Positions 1-9,404 of a stretch of DNA of 64,000 nucleotides are shown in pieces; position 1 is the stretch's first letter, and every line of letters begins with the position of its first letter. Location of the stretch: contig JALOCI010000012.1 of NCBI GenBank assembly GCA_023227835.1, forward strand, positions 3,253 to 67,252, read 5' to 3'. The notes beneath the pieces are model-generated. The model was not told the DNA's origin. It was given only the letters and a program-made list of their open reading frames with translations, and did not search any database. The position numbers and the translations under genes are program-made. The stretch is from Bacteroidales bacterium. Its GTDB lineage: Bacteria; Bacteroidota; Bacteroidia; Bacteroidales; UBA932.

Positions 1-1
1 T

Positions 2-436
2 AAAACCGTACCGGAAGATATTCCACTCACAGGATTCAGCCTGCTTCTTGCACGTAGCAAGGGGCTTTTTCCATATTATGTGAAAGGTGTGGAAGCGATA
101 AGCAATCTCAAGAGTGGTGACAGAATCCTGATATTGGAATCATGTACGCATCATAGCTCTTGTGATGATATCGGAAGAGTAAAAATTCCGCGTCTTTTAC
201 AGAAGAAATGTGGGGCGGAGTTTTCATTTGACGTAGTTGGAGGATTGGACTCTTTCCCGGACAATATCATGAAATACTCGATGGTAATTCAGTGCGGAGG
301 ATGCATGATTACGGACAGGCAATTACAGGCAAGGTTAAAACCGGCTATAAAAGCCGGGATTCCTGTTGCTAACTACGGGATGGTTATTGCTTATTGTACA
401 GGAATATACCAGCGGGCGATTAACCCGCTGATATAG
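2..436 (+). CDS. hydF: [FeFe]-hydrogenase maturation GTPase HydF, C-terminal part (5' end outside window)
   Basis: The reading frame is open from base 2 to a stop at 434-436 and gives about 144 residues of the HydF C-terminal cluster-binding and dimerisation domain. HydF is the scaffold that receives the di-iron subcluster built by HydE and HydG and loads it into [FeFe]-hydrogenase. Visible family marks are ESCTHHSSCDD near window residue 40 and QCGGC near residue 98, the cysteines that hold the [4Fe-4S] cluster. The residue before CGGC is Gln, where some HydF proteins have His. The N-terminal GTPase domain must lie left of the window. A GTG at base 80 is internal and not a start. The gene converges on the next one with only 4 bases between their stops. 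A 7-bp stem (410-416 with 424-430) sits in its last codons. Confidence 0.9.
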   Translation, partial: KTVPEDIPLTGFSLLLARSKGLFPYYVKGVEAISNLKSGDRILILESCTHHSSCDDIGRVKIPRLLQKKCGAEFSFDVVGGLDSFPDNIMKYSMVIQCGGCMITDRQLQARLKPAIKAGIPVANYGMVIAYCTGIYQRAINPLI

Positions 437-440
437 CAAC

Positions 441-875
441 TTATTGATGAATTTTATTCCATTCGAGTAAGATCTCTCTCTCTTTACCATTTACTCTTGA
501 GCCTGGCCTTATTATAGAGTAGGAGATTGGTGGCATGTCATGAGCCACAATCACACTGTCCACCCTGGAAGCAATCTCTTTAGAGATTTGCCCGGCAGAA
601 AGGATGGAGTCATAATACGGTTGAAGATTTATACTTGCAAATCCCTTTTTTGAGTCCCGATTGATTTTATTACCTATCAAAGGCAGCTTACTGTACCATG
701 GAAGTTTCGGGTTGCTTCGATGACAAACCATACATCCTGAATTGTCAATAATGGCAATTGTTTTTCCTTGGAAAGAAAGGTCATTTACAGGTTCATGATC
801 AATAGCTCTGAAAGTAATAATCAGTGTTGCTGCCAGAATCAGCACTCCGATGATTGTCTTTGAAAGTATGCTCAT
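441..875 (-). CDS. Membrane-anchored haem-binding domain protein (c-type CxxCH)
   Basis: A 144-residue protein with one hydrophobic N-terminal segment (about residues 5-23, IIGVLILAATLIITF) that probably anchors it on the outer face of the inner membrane. Around residues 47-52 it has CMVCHR, a CxxCH covalent haem c attachment motif, followed by SNPKLPWYSKLPLIG, typical of the Bacteroidota haem-binding domain family (Haem_bd, PF14376). The rest is short and probably helical. It lies 9 bases downstream of the FMN-binding protein gene on the same strand, so the two are likely co-transcribed and may form a small electron-transfer pair. The partner enzyme is unknown. Confidence 0.75.
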   Translation of the reverse strand: MSILSKTIIGVLILAATLIITFRAIDHEPVNDLSFQGKTIAIIDNSGCMVCHRSNPKLPWYSKLPLIGNKINRDSKKGFASINLQPYYDSILSAGQISKEIASRVDSVIVAHDMPPISYSIIRPGSRVNGKEREILLEWNKIHQ

Positions 876-884
876 ATCTTTGAT

Positions 885-1400
885 TTAATTTTTAGCCGCC
901 TTGCTTAGAATTATTTCTACGTTTTTCGATAGGGCAGTGGCAGAATAAGTCGCGCCGGAATAACTATCTGCAGATGCTTTTTTCTTAACGGCGTCAGAAA
1001 CCTTAAGCCCGTTCCATGTGTTAAAAAAGTTTTGTCTCTCAAGCTTTTTCAGGTAGGCTGCCGTTTCCCAGTTACTCAATATTGCCACTTTCTGTATTAC
1101 CTTGTTTTTGTCTGTTATGACGATTACCGGAGTTGTGTTGTTGTATCCCTTAATCCCTTCTGAATATGGTTTGCTTGACAAACAGTAGCCAATTACCTTC
1201 TTTCCGGAGTCGACTATATTGAACCAGTCTCCCTTGTTTCTTTCCACAGCAACGGCTTCGGGATAAACACTCTTTACAACATCAAGTCCTGATACTTCTT
1301 TTAATACCGGAACATCTTTTTTCGGGCCGTGGTTATTCTGCGCAACCCCAATTGTTAACAATGCGAATGTAACAAATAATAATGATAAAACCTTCTTCAT
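885..1400 (-). CDS. Exported FMN-binding domain protein
   Basis: I place the start at the ATG whose complement is 1398-1400, giving 171 residues that begin MKKVLSLLFVTFALLTIGVAQ, a clear signal peptide. An upstream in-frame ATG at 1421 would add seven residues before the signal peptide and is less likely. The C-terminal half resembles the FMN_bind domain of NqrC and RnfG: SGATYSATALSKNV near the C-terminus matches the S/T-G-A-T motif whose Thr carries covalently bound FMN in that family. It is followed on the same strand by a c-type haem protein, so a periplasmic electron-transfer role is plausible. No Nqr or Rnf membrane subunits are in the window. Confidence 0.75.
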   Translation of the reverse strand: MKKVLSLLFVTFALLTIGVAQNNHGPKKDVPVLKEVSGLDVVKSVYPEAVAVERNKGDWFNIVDSGKKVIGYCLSSKPYSEGIKGYNNTTPVIVITDKNKVIQKVAILSNWETAAYLKKLERQNFFNTWNGLKVSDAVKKKASADSYSGATYSATALSKNVEIILSKAAKN

Positions 1401-1433
1401 TTTTTTAAAATTGTATGCCAATTAGACAGAGAA

Positions 1434-1460
1434 GGCCGGTAAAAGTTTACTTTTCCGGCC
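1434..1460 (-). terminator. Stem-loop terminator downstream of ppdK
   Basis: Arms 1434-1445 (GGCCGGTAAAAG) and 1450-1460 (CTTTTCCGGCC) pair with one bulged base around a 4-nt loop. It lies 22 bases beyond the ppdK stop on the minus strand. The following minus-strand bases (TTCTCTGTCT) are pyrimidine-rich but not a pure T run. Confidence 0.6.
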
Positions 1461-1481
1461 CACATCTTTATATAAAATATA

Positions 1482-4199
1482 CTATTTTGATGCCTTGATA
1501 GCAGATTGTGCTGCAGCAAGTCTTGCAATAGGAACACGGAAAGGAGAGCACGATACATAGTTCATGCCGGCATTATGGCAGAACTCTACAGAGGCAGGGT
1601 CTCCGCCATGCTCACCGCAAATACCAACTTTAAGTTTGGCATTTGTACCGCGACCGCCTTTAATACCCATATCAATAAGTTTGCCTACAGATGTGGTATC
1701 CAGTGTCTGGAAAGGATCGAAAGGCAGAATTTTCTTGTCAAGGTAGTCACCCATGAATGCTCCGATGTCATCTCTTGAGAATCCATAAGTCATCTGAGTG
1801 AGGTCGTTTGTCCCGAATGAGAAGAATTGAGCTGTAGCAGCCATTTCATCAGCAAGAAGAGCAGCCCTTGGGATCTCAATCATAGTACCGTATAGATATG
1901 ATATCTTAACACCGGTTCTAGCCTCAACTTCTGCATGAATCTTGTCGCATATGACTTTCTGGTAGTCAAGTTCTTTTACAGATACTGTAACAGGTATCAT
2001 GATTTCCGGCTGTGGGTTAAATCCCTCCTTAATCAGCTCTGCAGTAGCTTCAAAAATAGCTTTGTACTGAGTTGCACTAACCTCAGGATATGTAATACCA
2101 AGACGAACACCACGGTGACCCATCATCGGGTTAACCTCGTGCAGTGACTCACCACGTTTCTTAATATCCTCGATGCTGATATTAAGTTCGTTTGCAAGCT
2201 CTTGTTGTTTCTCGTGTGTTTGTGGTACAAATTCGTGAAGAGGTGGGTCAAGAAGCCTGAAAGTTACAGGTTTTCCATTCATTACCTTCATTGTGCCTTT
2301 AACAGCCTCTTTTACGAATGGCTCAAGTTCTTTTAGGGCAACGATTCTCTCATCTTCTGTTTTTGAAAGAATCATTTTGCGAAGTTTTGCAAGCGGTTGT
2401 TCGGAATTTATACCGTAGAACATATGCTCTATACGGAAAAGCCCGATACCTTCAGCACCAAAGTTGATTGCATTCTGAGCATCTTCAGGTGTGTCTGCAT
2501 TTGTGCGTACTCCAAGAACACGATATTTGTCAACGATGTTCATGTATTCGACAAAACGAGGGTTCTCTGATGCATCCATTGTCGAGATAGCTGAATCGTA
2601 CACAAGACCCTTACTTCCGTTTAGACTGAATACATCACCTTCACTATATGTCTTGCCGGCTACAGTAAGTTTTTTAGTTTTGATATCTATATGGAGAGCA
2701 TCACAACCGACAATACAGCACTTACCCCAACCTCTTGCTACAAGAGCAGCATGTGATGTCATACCACCTCTGGCTGTAAGCAAACCGTCAGCGGCACGCA
2801 TGCCTTCTACATCTTCAGGGTTGGTCTCCTCACGGACGAGAATAACCTTTCTTCCCTCTTTGGCAGCCTCAACAGCCGCTTCTGCTGTAAATACAATAGT
2901 TCCTACCGAACCTCCGGGACCTGCAGGTAACCCTTTGGCGATAACCTTTGCAGCCTTCTCAGATGCAGGGTCAAGAATAGGGTGGAGGAGTTCATCCAGT
3001 TGAACAGGAGCGACTCTCATAACTGCTGTCTTCTCGTCAATAAGACCTTCATGAAGCATATCCATTGCCATATTGAGTGCAGCCAACCCTGTCCTCTTTC
3101 CTACACGGCACTGCAGCATCCAAAGCTTACCGTCCTGTATTGTGAATTCAATGTCCTGCATATCGTGGAAATGTTTCTCAAGATTCTTCTGAATAGAATC
3201 AAGTTCACCGTATACAGTAGGCATTGCGGTTTCAAGAGATGACAGGTTTTTGTTCTGGTCATTCTTTGTTGCCTCGTTAAGAGGATTTGGTGTACGAATA
3301 CCTGCTACAACATCCTCTCCCTGAGCGTTTATCAGCCACTCTCCGTAGAATTTTGCCTCTCCGGTTGCAGGGTTTCTTGAGAAAGCCACACCAGTTGCAG
3401 AATTATCACCCATGTTTCCGAATACCATTGCCTGAACATTAACGGCAGTTCCCCATTCGTCAGGGATACCTTCGATTCTTCTGTATGAAATCGCACGTTT
3501 ACCGTTCCAAGATTTGAATACGGCTCCGATACCTCCCCAAAGCTGCTCATAAGCGTTGTCAGGGAATGATTTGCCTAATACATCAACGATTTTCTTCTTG
3601 AAGTCATCACAGATCTGAATAAGATCCTCAGTAGTCAAGTCTGTATCGCTCTTGTAACCTTTTTTCACTTTTAACTCATGAAGCATCTTGTCAAGTTGAA
3701 CACGGATACCTTTACCCTCCTCTGGTTCGATGTTCTCTGCCTTTTCCATTACAACATCTGAATACATCATTATGAGACGACGGTATGCGTCGTATACAAA
3801 ACGAGGATTTTGGGTTTTCTTAATAAGACCAGGAATAGTTTCAGAACACAAGCCTATGTTAAGTACTGTCTCCATCATTCCAGGCATTGAACTTCTGGCA
3901 CCGGAACGACAAGAGACAAGCAACGGGTTCTCTTTGTCTCCGAACTTCATGTTCATTATAGCCTCAGTCTTCAATAATGCAGCATCTACTTCTGCCTTAA
4001 GAGATGACGGATATTGCATGTTGTTTTTATAATACTCTACACAGGTCTCTGTTGTTATTGTAAAACCGGCCGGAACAGGAATTTCAAGTTTGCACATTTC
4101 GGCTAGGTTAGCACCCTTACCACCGAGAAGATTTTTCATTGAGCCGTCACCCTCTGCGGTTTTTCCACCGAAAAGGTAAACTCTTTTAATGTCAGACAT
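1482..4199 (-). CDS. ppdK: Pyruvate, phosphate dikinase
   Basis: A 905-residue cytoplasmic enzyme that interconverts pyruvate + ATP + Pi and PEP + AMP + PPi. In anaerobic Bacteroidales it can work toward PEP or toward ATP-saving pyruvate formation. The N-terminal nucleotide-binding domain starts with LLGGKGANLAEM (about residues 24-35). The swivelling phosphohistidine domain has TARGGMTSHAALVARGWGK with the catalytic His near residue 482. The C-terminal PEP/pyruvate barrel ends with GICGEHGGDPASVEF and the catalytic Cys in that loop. Length and order match full-length PpdK. It is a single gene with its own promoter box at 4258-4265 and a stem-loop downstream. Confidence 0.98.
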   Translation of the reverse strand: MSDIKRVYLFGGKTAEGDGSMKNLLGGKGANLAEMCKLEIPVPAGFTITTETCVEYYKNNMQYPSSLKAEVDAALLKTEAIMNMKFGDKENPLLVSCRSGARSSMPGMMETVLNIGLCSETIPGLIKKTQNPRFVYDAYRRLIMMYSDVVMEKAENIEPEEGKGIRVQLDKMLHELKVKKGYKSDTDLTTEDLIQICDDFKKKIVDVLGKSFPDNAYEQLWGGIGAVFKSWNGKRAISYRRIEGIPDEWGTAVNVQAMVFGNMGDNSATGVAFSRNPATGEAKFYGEWLINAQGEDVVAGIRTPNPLNEATKNDQNKNLSSLETAMPTVYGELDSIQKNLEKHFHDMQDIEFTIQDGKLWMLQCRVGKRTGLAALNMAMDMLHEGLIDEKTAVMRVAPVQLDELLHPILDPASEKAAKVIAKGLPAGPGGSVGTIVFTAEAAVEAAKEGRKVILVREETNPEDVEGMRAADGLLTARGGMTSHAALVARGWGKCCIVGCDALHIDIKTKKLTVAGKTYSEGDVFSLNGSKGLVYDSAISTMDASENPRFVEYMNIVDKYRVLGVRTNADTPEDAQNAINFGAEGIGLFRIEHMFYGINSEQPLAKLRKMILSKTEDERIVALKELEPFVKEAVKGTMKVMNGKPVTFRLLDPPLHEFVPQTHEKQQELANELNISIEDIKKRGESLHEVNPMMGHRGVRLGITYPEVSATQYKAIFEATAELIKEGFNPQPEIMIPVTVSVKELDYQKVICDKIHAEVEARTGVKISYLYGTMIEIPRAALLADEMAATAQFFSFGTNDLTQMTYGFSRDDIGAFMGDYLDKKILPFDPFQTLDTTSVGKLIDMGIKGGRGTNAKLKVGICGEHGGDPASVEFCHNAGMNYVSCSPFRVPIARLAAAQSAIKASK

Positions 4200-4257
4200 A
4201 GTGATTAATTTCTAGATTTTATGTTTATAATGTTGTTATTTTTCAAAAAATAGGGGA

Positions 4258-4265
4258 CAAATATA
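4258..4265 (-). promoter_or_regulatory. Promoter -7 box for ppdK
   Basis: On the minus strand the sequence reads TATATTTG, matching the Bacteroidota TAnnTTTG box, 58 bases before the ppdK ATG. No clear TTTG at the expected 19-21 base spacing. Confidence 0.55.
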
Positions 4266-4273
4266 ATAAAATT

Positions 4274-5617
4274 TTATAAAAGTTTTCCGGCAAGTTCTGA
4301 GAGTTCACTTCTCTCTCCCCGGACAAGATTTATGTGTGCAAAAATATCCTGACCGAAAAGCTTTTCTCCCAGATGTGTCAGGCCGTTAGAGTGAATATCA
4401 AGATACGGGGAGTCTATCTGATGAATGTCTCCTGTAAATACAAGCTTTGTCCCTTCACCGGCTCTTGTAATTATCGTCTTTACCTCATGTGGTGTCAGAT
4501 TCTGGGCTTCATCAATTATAAAAAATGAGTTTGAAAGACTCCTTCCTCTAATATATGCAAGAGGAGAAATAAGCAGTTTCTCGTTTTTTAACATCTCTTC
4601 AATCCTGACAGCCTCACGGCTGGTGGGTTTGAATGCTTTTGTTATTACGGCGAGATTATCATATAAAGGAAGCATATAGGGCCCCATTTTCTCTTTTACA
4701 TCTCCCGGCAAAAACCCCATCTCCTGATTCTGTAACGGTATTACGGGTCTTGATAAAAGTATCTGATCAAAATCCTGCTCCTGTGCCAAAGCCGCTGCAA
4801 GAGCCAGCAATGTTTTTCCTGTTCCGGCCGTTCCTGTTAGTGATACAAGTTTTATGTCCGGATTAAGTAGTGCGTCCAGTGCCAGAGTCTGCTCGTCATT
4901 TCTTGGGTCTATGCCGTATGCCCGCTGTCTTTTGATACCGAAAAGGGTATTTGTAGATTTATTATATCTTGCAAGTACGTTGTTATTCCCTGTCGGATTC
5001 TTGATTGCGAAGAGTTGATTACTACCCGGATTTTTTATCTTAAACTCCTTCAAGGAGACACCGTCTTCCTTGTAGAAAAGCTGGTCAATGACATCCTTGT
5101 TTACGTTTTCCAGATGTATAACCTCTCTTTTAATGTTTTCAACCCTCTCTTCAGTTATCTTGTCCGTGAGGTAGTCCTGAGCATCTATCTTCAGAGCTTT
5201 GGCTTTTAACCTTAAATTGACATCCTTTGAAACGAGCGCAACCACTCTGTCGGGGTTTTGCTCTTTTACCCATTGAGTGGTTGCCAGTATTCTGTGATCT
5301 TGTGTGTCTTCGAAAAAGGACTGTAGCATCTGGTCACTGAAAGGGTGGGTCAACTCGATTTTGAGAAGTCCCAGACCCTCTCCGATGCGTATGCCTTTAT
5401 CAAAGAGATGGTTGTCGCTTATCTTGTCCATCTCTCTCAGAAACTCACGGGAGTTATAATTTATTGAGTCATTTCCCTTTTTGAATTTATCCAACTCTTC
5501 AAGAACTGTGATAGGTATCACGATGTCGTTTTCCTGGAAATTGTGTATTGCCCGGAAATCGTGCAATATGACATTGGTATCCAGTATGAATATCTTGGGC
5601 AATTTGACCTTTTTCAT
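4274..5617 (-). CDS. PhoH-family ATPase with N-terminal PIN domain
   Basis: A 447-residue protein of the PIN-PhoH type (YlaK/PhoH2-like). Residues about 8-150 are a PIN nuclease-like domain: FILDTNVILHD supplies the first acidic residues and ALVSKDVNLRLKA a later one. The C-terminal half is a PhoH ATPase with Walker A GTAGTGKTLLAL near residue 262 and Walker B SFFIIDEAQN. PhoH2 proteins are thought to couple RNA unwinding to PIN ribonuclease activity. The cellular substrate here is unknown. It starts 3 bases after the purL stop on the same strand and so probably shares the purL transcript. Confidence 0.92.
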   Translation of the reverse strand: MKKVKLPKIFILDTNVILHDFRAIHNFQENDIVIPITVLEELDKFKKGNDSINYNSREFLREMDKISDNHLFDKGIRIGEGLGLLKIELTHPFSDQMLQSFFEDTQDHRILATTQWVKEQNPDRVVALVSKDVNLRLKAKALKIDAQDYLTDKITEERVENIKREVIHLENVNKDVIDQLFYKEDGVSLKEFKIKNPGSNQLFAIKNPTGNNNVLARYNKSTNTLFGIKRQRAYGIDPRNDEQTLALDALLNPDIKLVSLTGTAGTGKTLLALAAALAQEQDFDQILLSRPVIPLQNQEMGFLPGDVKEKMGPYMLPLYDNLAVITKAFKPTSREAVRIEEMLKNEKLLISPLAYIRGRSLSNSFFIIDEAQNLTPHEVKTIITRAGEGTKLVFTGDIHQIDSPYLDIHSNGLTHLGEKLFGQDIFAHINLVRGERSELSELAGKLL

Positions 5618-5620
5618 AAC

Positions 5621-8600
5621 TTATGTTTTTGAAATCCATTTTCGGGCATTAACAAACATTTCCAACCATGGTGTAACCTCGTCATCAATTCTGTTTCTTG
5701 TGTAATGAGCCCAAGTCTGTGGGTATATACATCTTTCAGGATGAGGCATCATGGCCAGATGCCGGCCGTCACTGCTGCATATTCCGGCAACTCCCTCAGG
5801 AGATCCGTTAGGATTTGCAGGATAATCTACATAACTATATCTTACGGCAATGTTGTATTTAGAGGTCTTTTCAGGGAAATAGAATTTTCCCTCTCCGTGG
5901 GCCACCCAGATACCAAGTTCAGAATCTTCAAGAGATGAGAGCATTATTGATGGAGACTTTTCAATAGTTACACCTACGAATGCACTTTCGTATTTGTGAC
6001 TGTCGTTATGTTTCATCTTAGGAGCCCCTTCTTTTCCTTCTGCGGTTATCAGTCCCAGTTCTGTCATAAGCTGGCATCCGTTGCAAACCCCCAAAGACAT
6101 GGTATCTTCTCTCTTGTAGAAATCATCAATGGCTTTACGCGCTTTTTCGTTATATAAAAAGGCTCCGGCCCATCCTTTGGCAGAGCCGAGTGTGTCGGCA
6201 TTTGAAAAACCGCCCACAAATACCACCATTTTGACACCTTTGAGATCTTCTCTGCCGTTTATAAGATCTGTCATGTGGACATCCTTAACTGAAAATCCGG
6301 CGAGATGTAAGGCCCAAGCCATTTCACGATCCCCGTTAGATCCCTTTTCTCGTATTATCGCTGCAACAGGTCTTGAAGAAGTATCTTTCACATCAGGAAT
6401 TTCATAGGAAGACCTTTTTCCTTTGAACCCTTCAGGGAACCTGAATTTTAAAGGTTGTGACTTATAATTAGAAAATCTTGCGAAAGCAAGTTTTTCACCA
6501 ACCTGATCAACATCAAAAAGATAGGAGGTTTTGAACCAGAGGTCTCTGTAATAATCAATATCCAGACTTATGTCCAGCTTGTTAGCTTTTATAATGACAG
6601 ATCTCTCTTCTGTTGGAGTGCCGATATTGTATATAGAAATGCCGTGACTGGCGGCAATATCTTCAACCTTTTCCATATTTACGGCCGAAGATTGAACTAC
6701 AACTCCTGCAATTTCTGCAAAGAGAAGTTTAATAGGATCTTTTATATTTATTGATGATAAGTTTATATCAAGTCCTCCCTTAGTGTTAGAGTAACACATC
6801 TCAAGGAGAGTTGTGACAAGCCCGCCGGCAGATATATCATGTCCTGCAAGCAGAATATCTTTTGCTACCATCTCCTGAACAGCAGAGAAGCAACTTGCAA
6901 AATAATCAGGATTGTCGACATCAGGTACTTCGTCTCCCAATTGATTAGTCACTTGGGCAAGTGCTGATCCTCCAAGGGCAAAACTGTTCTCATTCAGCAC
7001 CGTGAAGGGAATGAGGAAAAGATTGCTTTCAGGGATATTTGAAATAACAGGCCTGACAACTCTTCTTACGTCAGAGCTCTCACCAGCTGCAGATATTATT
7101 AATGTTCCGGGAGATAGCACTTTACTGCCGTCGGGATATTTTTGAGTCATAGATAGAGAGTCCTTGCCTGTAGGTATGTTGATTCCCAAAGCAATAGAGA
7201 AATCGCTTGCAGCCTTTACAGCTGAGTACAGTCTTGAATCCTCTCCTGTATTTCTGCAGGGCCACATCCAGTTTGCAGACAGAGACACTCCTCTGATACC
7301 TTGTTTGATAGGAGTCCATACTATGTTTGTCAGAGACTCTGATATAGCCATTCTGCTGCCGGCCTCAGCACTGATAAGTGCAACGGCAGGAGCATGTCCT
7401 ATTGATGTGGCTACACCTTCATTATTGTTATAACCTATTGCTGCAACTCCCAGATTGTTCAACGGAAGTTGTATCTCACCAACGGTCTGCTGATTTGCAA
7501 TAAGACCCGTAACTGAGCGGTCCACCTTATTTGTAAGCCAATCCTTGCAGGCAACAGATTCCAGTTGCATTACCATCTCAAGATAGTATTCAATGTCCTC
7601 CTCGTCGTATTCCAAAGGGTCCCAATTATATGGTACTGTAACATCTTCCATGATGGTTTTCGGTGCAGATCCGAACATGTCTTCGAGTGCCAGATCTATA
7701 GGCGTGTCCCCGTTTTTACTGTTTTTCAAAGTGAAATTCTTCCTTCCGGTAGCTTCTCCTACAACATACATCGGAGCCCTTTCTCTTGATGCAATTCTTT
7801 CAAGCTGTGCAACATCCTTATCCTTGATAACTAATCCCATTCTCTCCTGAGATTCGTTCCCGATAATCTCCTTAGCAGAGAGTGTCGGATCACCTATAGG
7901 AAGTTTACTGATATCAATATCTCCACCGGTCTCTTCTACAAGCTCCGATAGGCAGTTTAGATGCCCTCCGGCTCCATGGTCGTGGACAGATATTATTGTG
8001 TTGTCATCACTTTCAGCCAGAGTGCGTATTGCATTGTACACCCTTTTCTGCATTTCGGGGTTTGATCTTTGTATTGCATTTAGTTCAATTGCGTTATCAT
8101 ACTCTCCCGTAGCAACGGATGAGACGGCACCGCCACCCATTCCAATACGATAGTTGTCACCTCCCAGGATTACAACTTTATCTCCTGTTTCGGGTGTCTC
8201 TTTTTTTGAGTAGCTCTTTTTTGCAAAGCCAACACCACCGGCAAGCATTATTACCTTGTCGTAGCCATACTCTCTGTTATATTCTCCATGTTCAAATGTG
8301 AGCAGAGAACCGCAGATAAGAGGTTGTCCGAATTTGTTACCGAAGTCGCTGGCCCCGTTGGAGGCCTTTATCAATATCTCCTCAGGTGTCTGGTAAAGCC
8401 AGTTCCTTGCTTCATTGCACTCCCAGTTTCTTCCCTCAACCTCAAACCTTGGATAAGATGTCATATAAACGGCAGTACCAGCTATCGGAAAAGAACCTTT
8501 TCCGCCTGCTATCCTGTCTCTTATCTCACCGCCGCTTCCTGTGGCAGCACCATTAAAAGGTTCAACAGTAGTCGGGAAATTGTGTGTTTCAGCTTTAAGT

Positions 8601-9328
8601 GAAATAACAGTCTCTTCATCGCGAAGCACAAAAAGATCAGGTTTATCTCCGCTTCTCGGAGCAAACATTGAAATATGAGGGCCCTCAAGAAAAGCACAGT
8701 TGTCCTTGTATGCAGAAATGATTCTGTTGGGATTCTCAAGTGATGTTTTTTTAATTAATTTGAATAGAGTGGATTGTTTTTCCTCTCCGTCTATAATAAA
8801 TGTGCCGTTAAAAATCTTGTGTCGGCAATGTTCCGAGTTTACTTGGGAAAATCCGAACACCTCTCCGTCTGTAAGCGGACGGCCAAGTTTTTTGCTGAGT
8901 TCAGTGAGGTAGTCAATTTCATCCTGATTGAGTGCAAGACCCTCCTGAACATTGTACTCGGAGATGTCTGTTATAAGCTTTACAGGCTCTGCCTCTCTGT
9001 TTATTTTAAAAATTGTGTCATCCAGATTGTTGTAAATTCTCTGGAGCATCTTGTCATGATGTGCTTCCGGAGAACTGACTCTGAAAAATTCTTCTATCCT
9101 TTCGATTCCGGATATATTCATGTTTTGAGTAATCTCGACAGCAGTGGTACTCCATGGAGTTATCATCTCTTTTCTCGGTCCGATAAAATAGCCTTGCAGT
9201 AACTCTTCCGGCACCTCACCGGCATCACCGAAAAGCCATTTTAAAGCGTTAACACTCTCATTAGGCAGTTCCCCTTTAACCAGTACTGCTATAATGTTTT
9301 GCTGATCATTTGAAAAGAATAGAATCAT
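5621..9328 (-). CDS. purL: Phosphoribosylformylglycinamidine synthase
   Basis: The large single-chain form, 1235 residues with the start I prefer (MILFFSNDQQN; complement of 9326-9328). An in-frame upstream start at 9355 would add nine residues and lies on top of the promoter box. The enzyme converts FGAR + ATP + glutamine to FGAM in purine synthesis. The order is an N-terminal domain, a linker, two AIRS-type ATP-binding halves (SLKAETHNFPTTVEPFNGA, then GKDSLSMTQKY), and a C-terminal glutamine amidotransferase. In the last domain MSLGVCNGCQL carries the nucleophilic Cys near residue 1080 and MMPHPERC the catalytic His and Glu near residue 1202. phoH follows after 3 bases. Confidence 0.97.
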   Translation of the reverse strand: MILFFSNDQQNIIAVLVKGELPNESVNALKWLFGDAGEVPEELLQGYFIGPRKEMITPWSTTAVEITQNMNISGIERIEEFFRVSSPEAHHDKMLQRIYNNLDDTIFKINREAEPVKLITDISEYNVQEGLALNQDEIDYLTELSKKLGRPLTDGEVFGFSQVNSEHCRHKIFNGTFIIDGEEKQSTLFKLIKKTSLENPNRIISAYKDNCAFLEGPHISMFAPRSGDKPDLFVLRDEETVISLKAETHNFPTTVEPFNGAATGSGGEIRDRIAGGKGSFPIAGTAVYMTSYPRFEVEGRNWECNEARNWLYQTPEEILIKASNGASDFGNKFGQPLICGSLLTFEHGEYNREYGYDKVIMLAGGVGFAKKSYSKKETPETGDKVVILGGDNYRIGMGGGAVSSVATGEYDNAIELNAIQRSNPEMQKRVYNAIRTLAESDDNTIISVHDHGAGGHLNCLSELVEETGGDIDISKLPIGDPTLSAKEIIGNESQERMGLVIKDKDVAQLERIASRERAPMYVVGEATGRKNFTLKNSKNGDTPIDLALEDMFGSAPKTIMEDVTVPYNWDPLEYDEEDIEYYLEMVMQLESVACKDWLTNKVDRSVTGLIANQQTVGEIQLPLNNLGVAAIGYNNNEGVATSIGHAPAVALISAEAGSRMAISESLTNIVWTPIKQGIRGVSLSANWMWPCRNTGEDSRLYSAVKAASDFSIALGINIPTGKDSLSMTQKYPDGSKVLSPGTLIISAAGESSDVRRVVRPVISNIPESNLFLIPFTVLNENSFALGGSALAQVTNQLGDEVPDVDNPDYFASCFSAVQEMVAKDILLAGHDISAGGLVTTLLEMCYSNTKGGLDINLSSINIKDPIKLLFAEIAGVVVQSSAVNMEKVEDIAASHGISIYNIGTPTEERSVIIKANKLDISLDIDYYRDLWFKTSYLFDVDQVGEKLAFARFSNYKSQPLKFRFPEGFKGKRSSYEIPDVKDTSSRPVAAIIREKGSNGDREMAWALHLAGFSVKDVHMTDLINGREDLKGVKMVVFVGGFSNADTLGSAKGWAGAFLYNEKARKAIDDFYKREDTMSLGVCNGCQLMTELGLITAEGKEGAPKMKHNDSHKYESAFVGVTIEKSPSIMLSSLEDSELGIWVAHGEGKFYFPEKTSKYNIAVRYSYVDYPANPNGSPEGVAGICSSDGRHLAMMPHPERCIYPQTWAHYTRNRIDDEVTPWLEMFVNARKWISKT

Positions 9329-9352
9329 AAGGAAAAGATGTGAAATAATCCG

Positions 9353-9360
9353 CAAAATTA
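9353..9360 (-). promoter_or_regulatory. Promoter -7 box for purL
   Basis: The minus strand reads TAATTTTG 24 bases before the preferred purL ATG. A TTGG lies 22 bases further upstream, slightly longer than the usual spacing. The box overlaps a short ATTACT/AGTAAT inverted repeat (9357-9362 and 9371-9376). Confidence 0.5.
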
Positions 9361-9404
9361 CTCCTTTTTAAGTAATAAATTGCCAATTTTGCAAAAAACA
9401 TAAT

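Noticed and set aside
410..430. Terminator for hydF
   Set aside because: The 7-bp stem lies within the last codons and no T run follows on either strand. It is too weak to call.
1506..4032. Several open frames on the plus strand opposite ppdK
   Set aside because: They are antisense shadows of a well-recognised gene, with no family resemblance and no promoter boxes.
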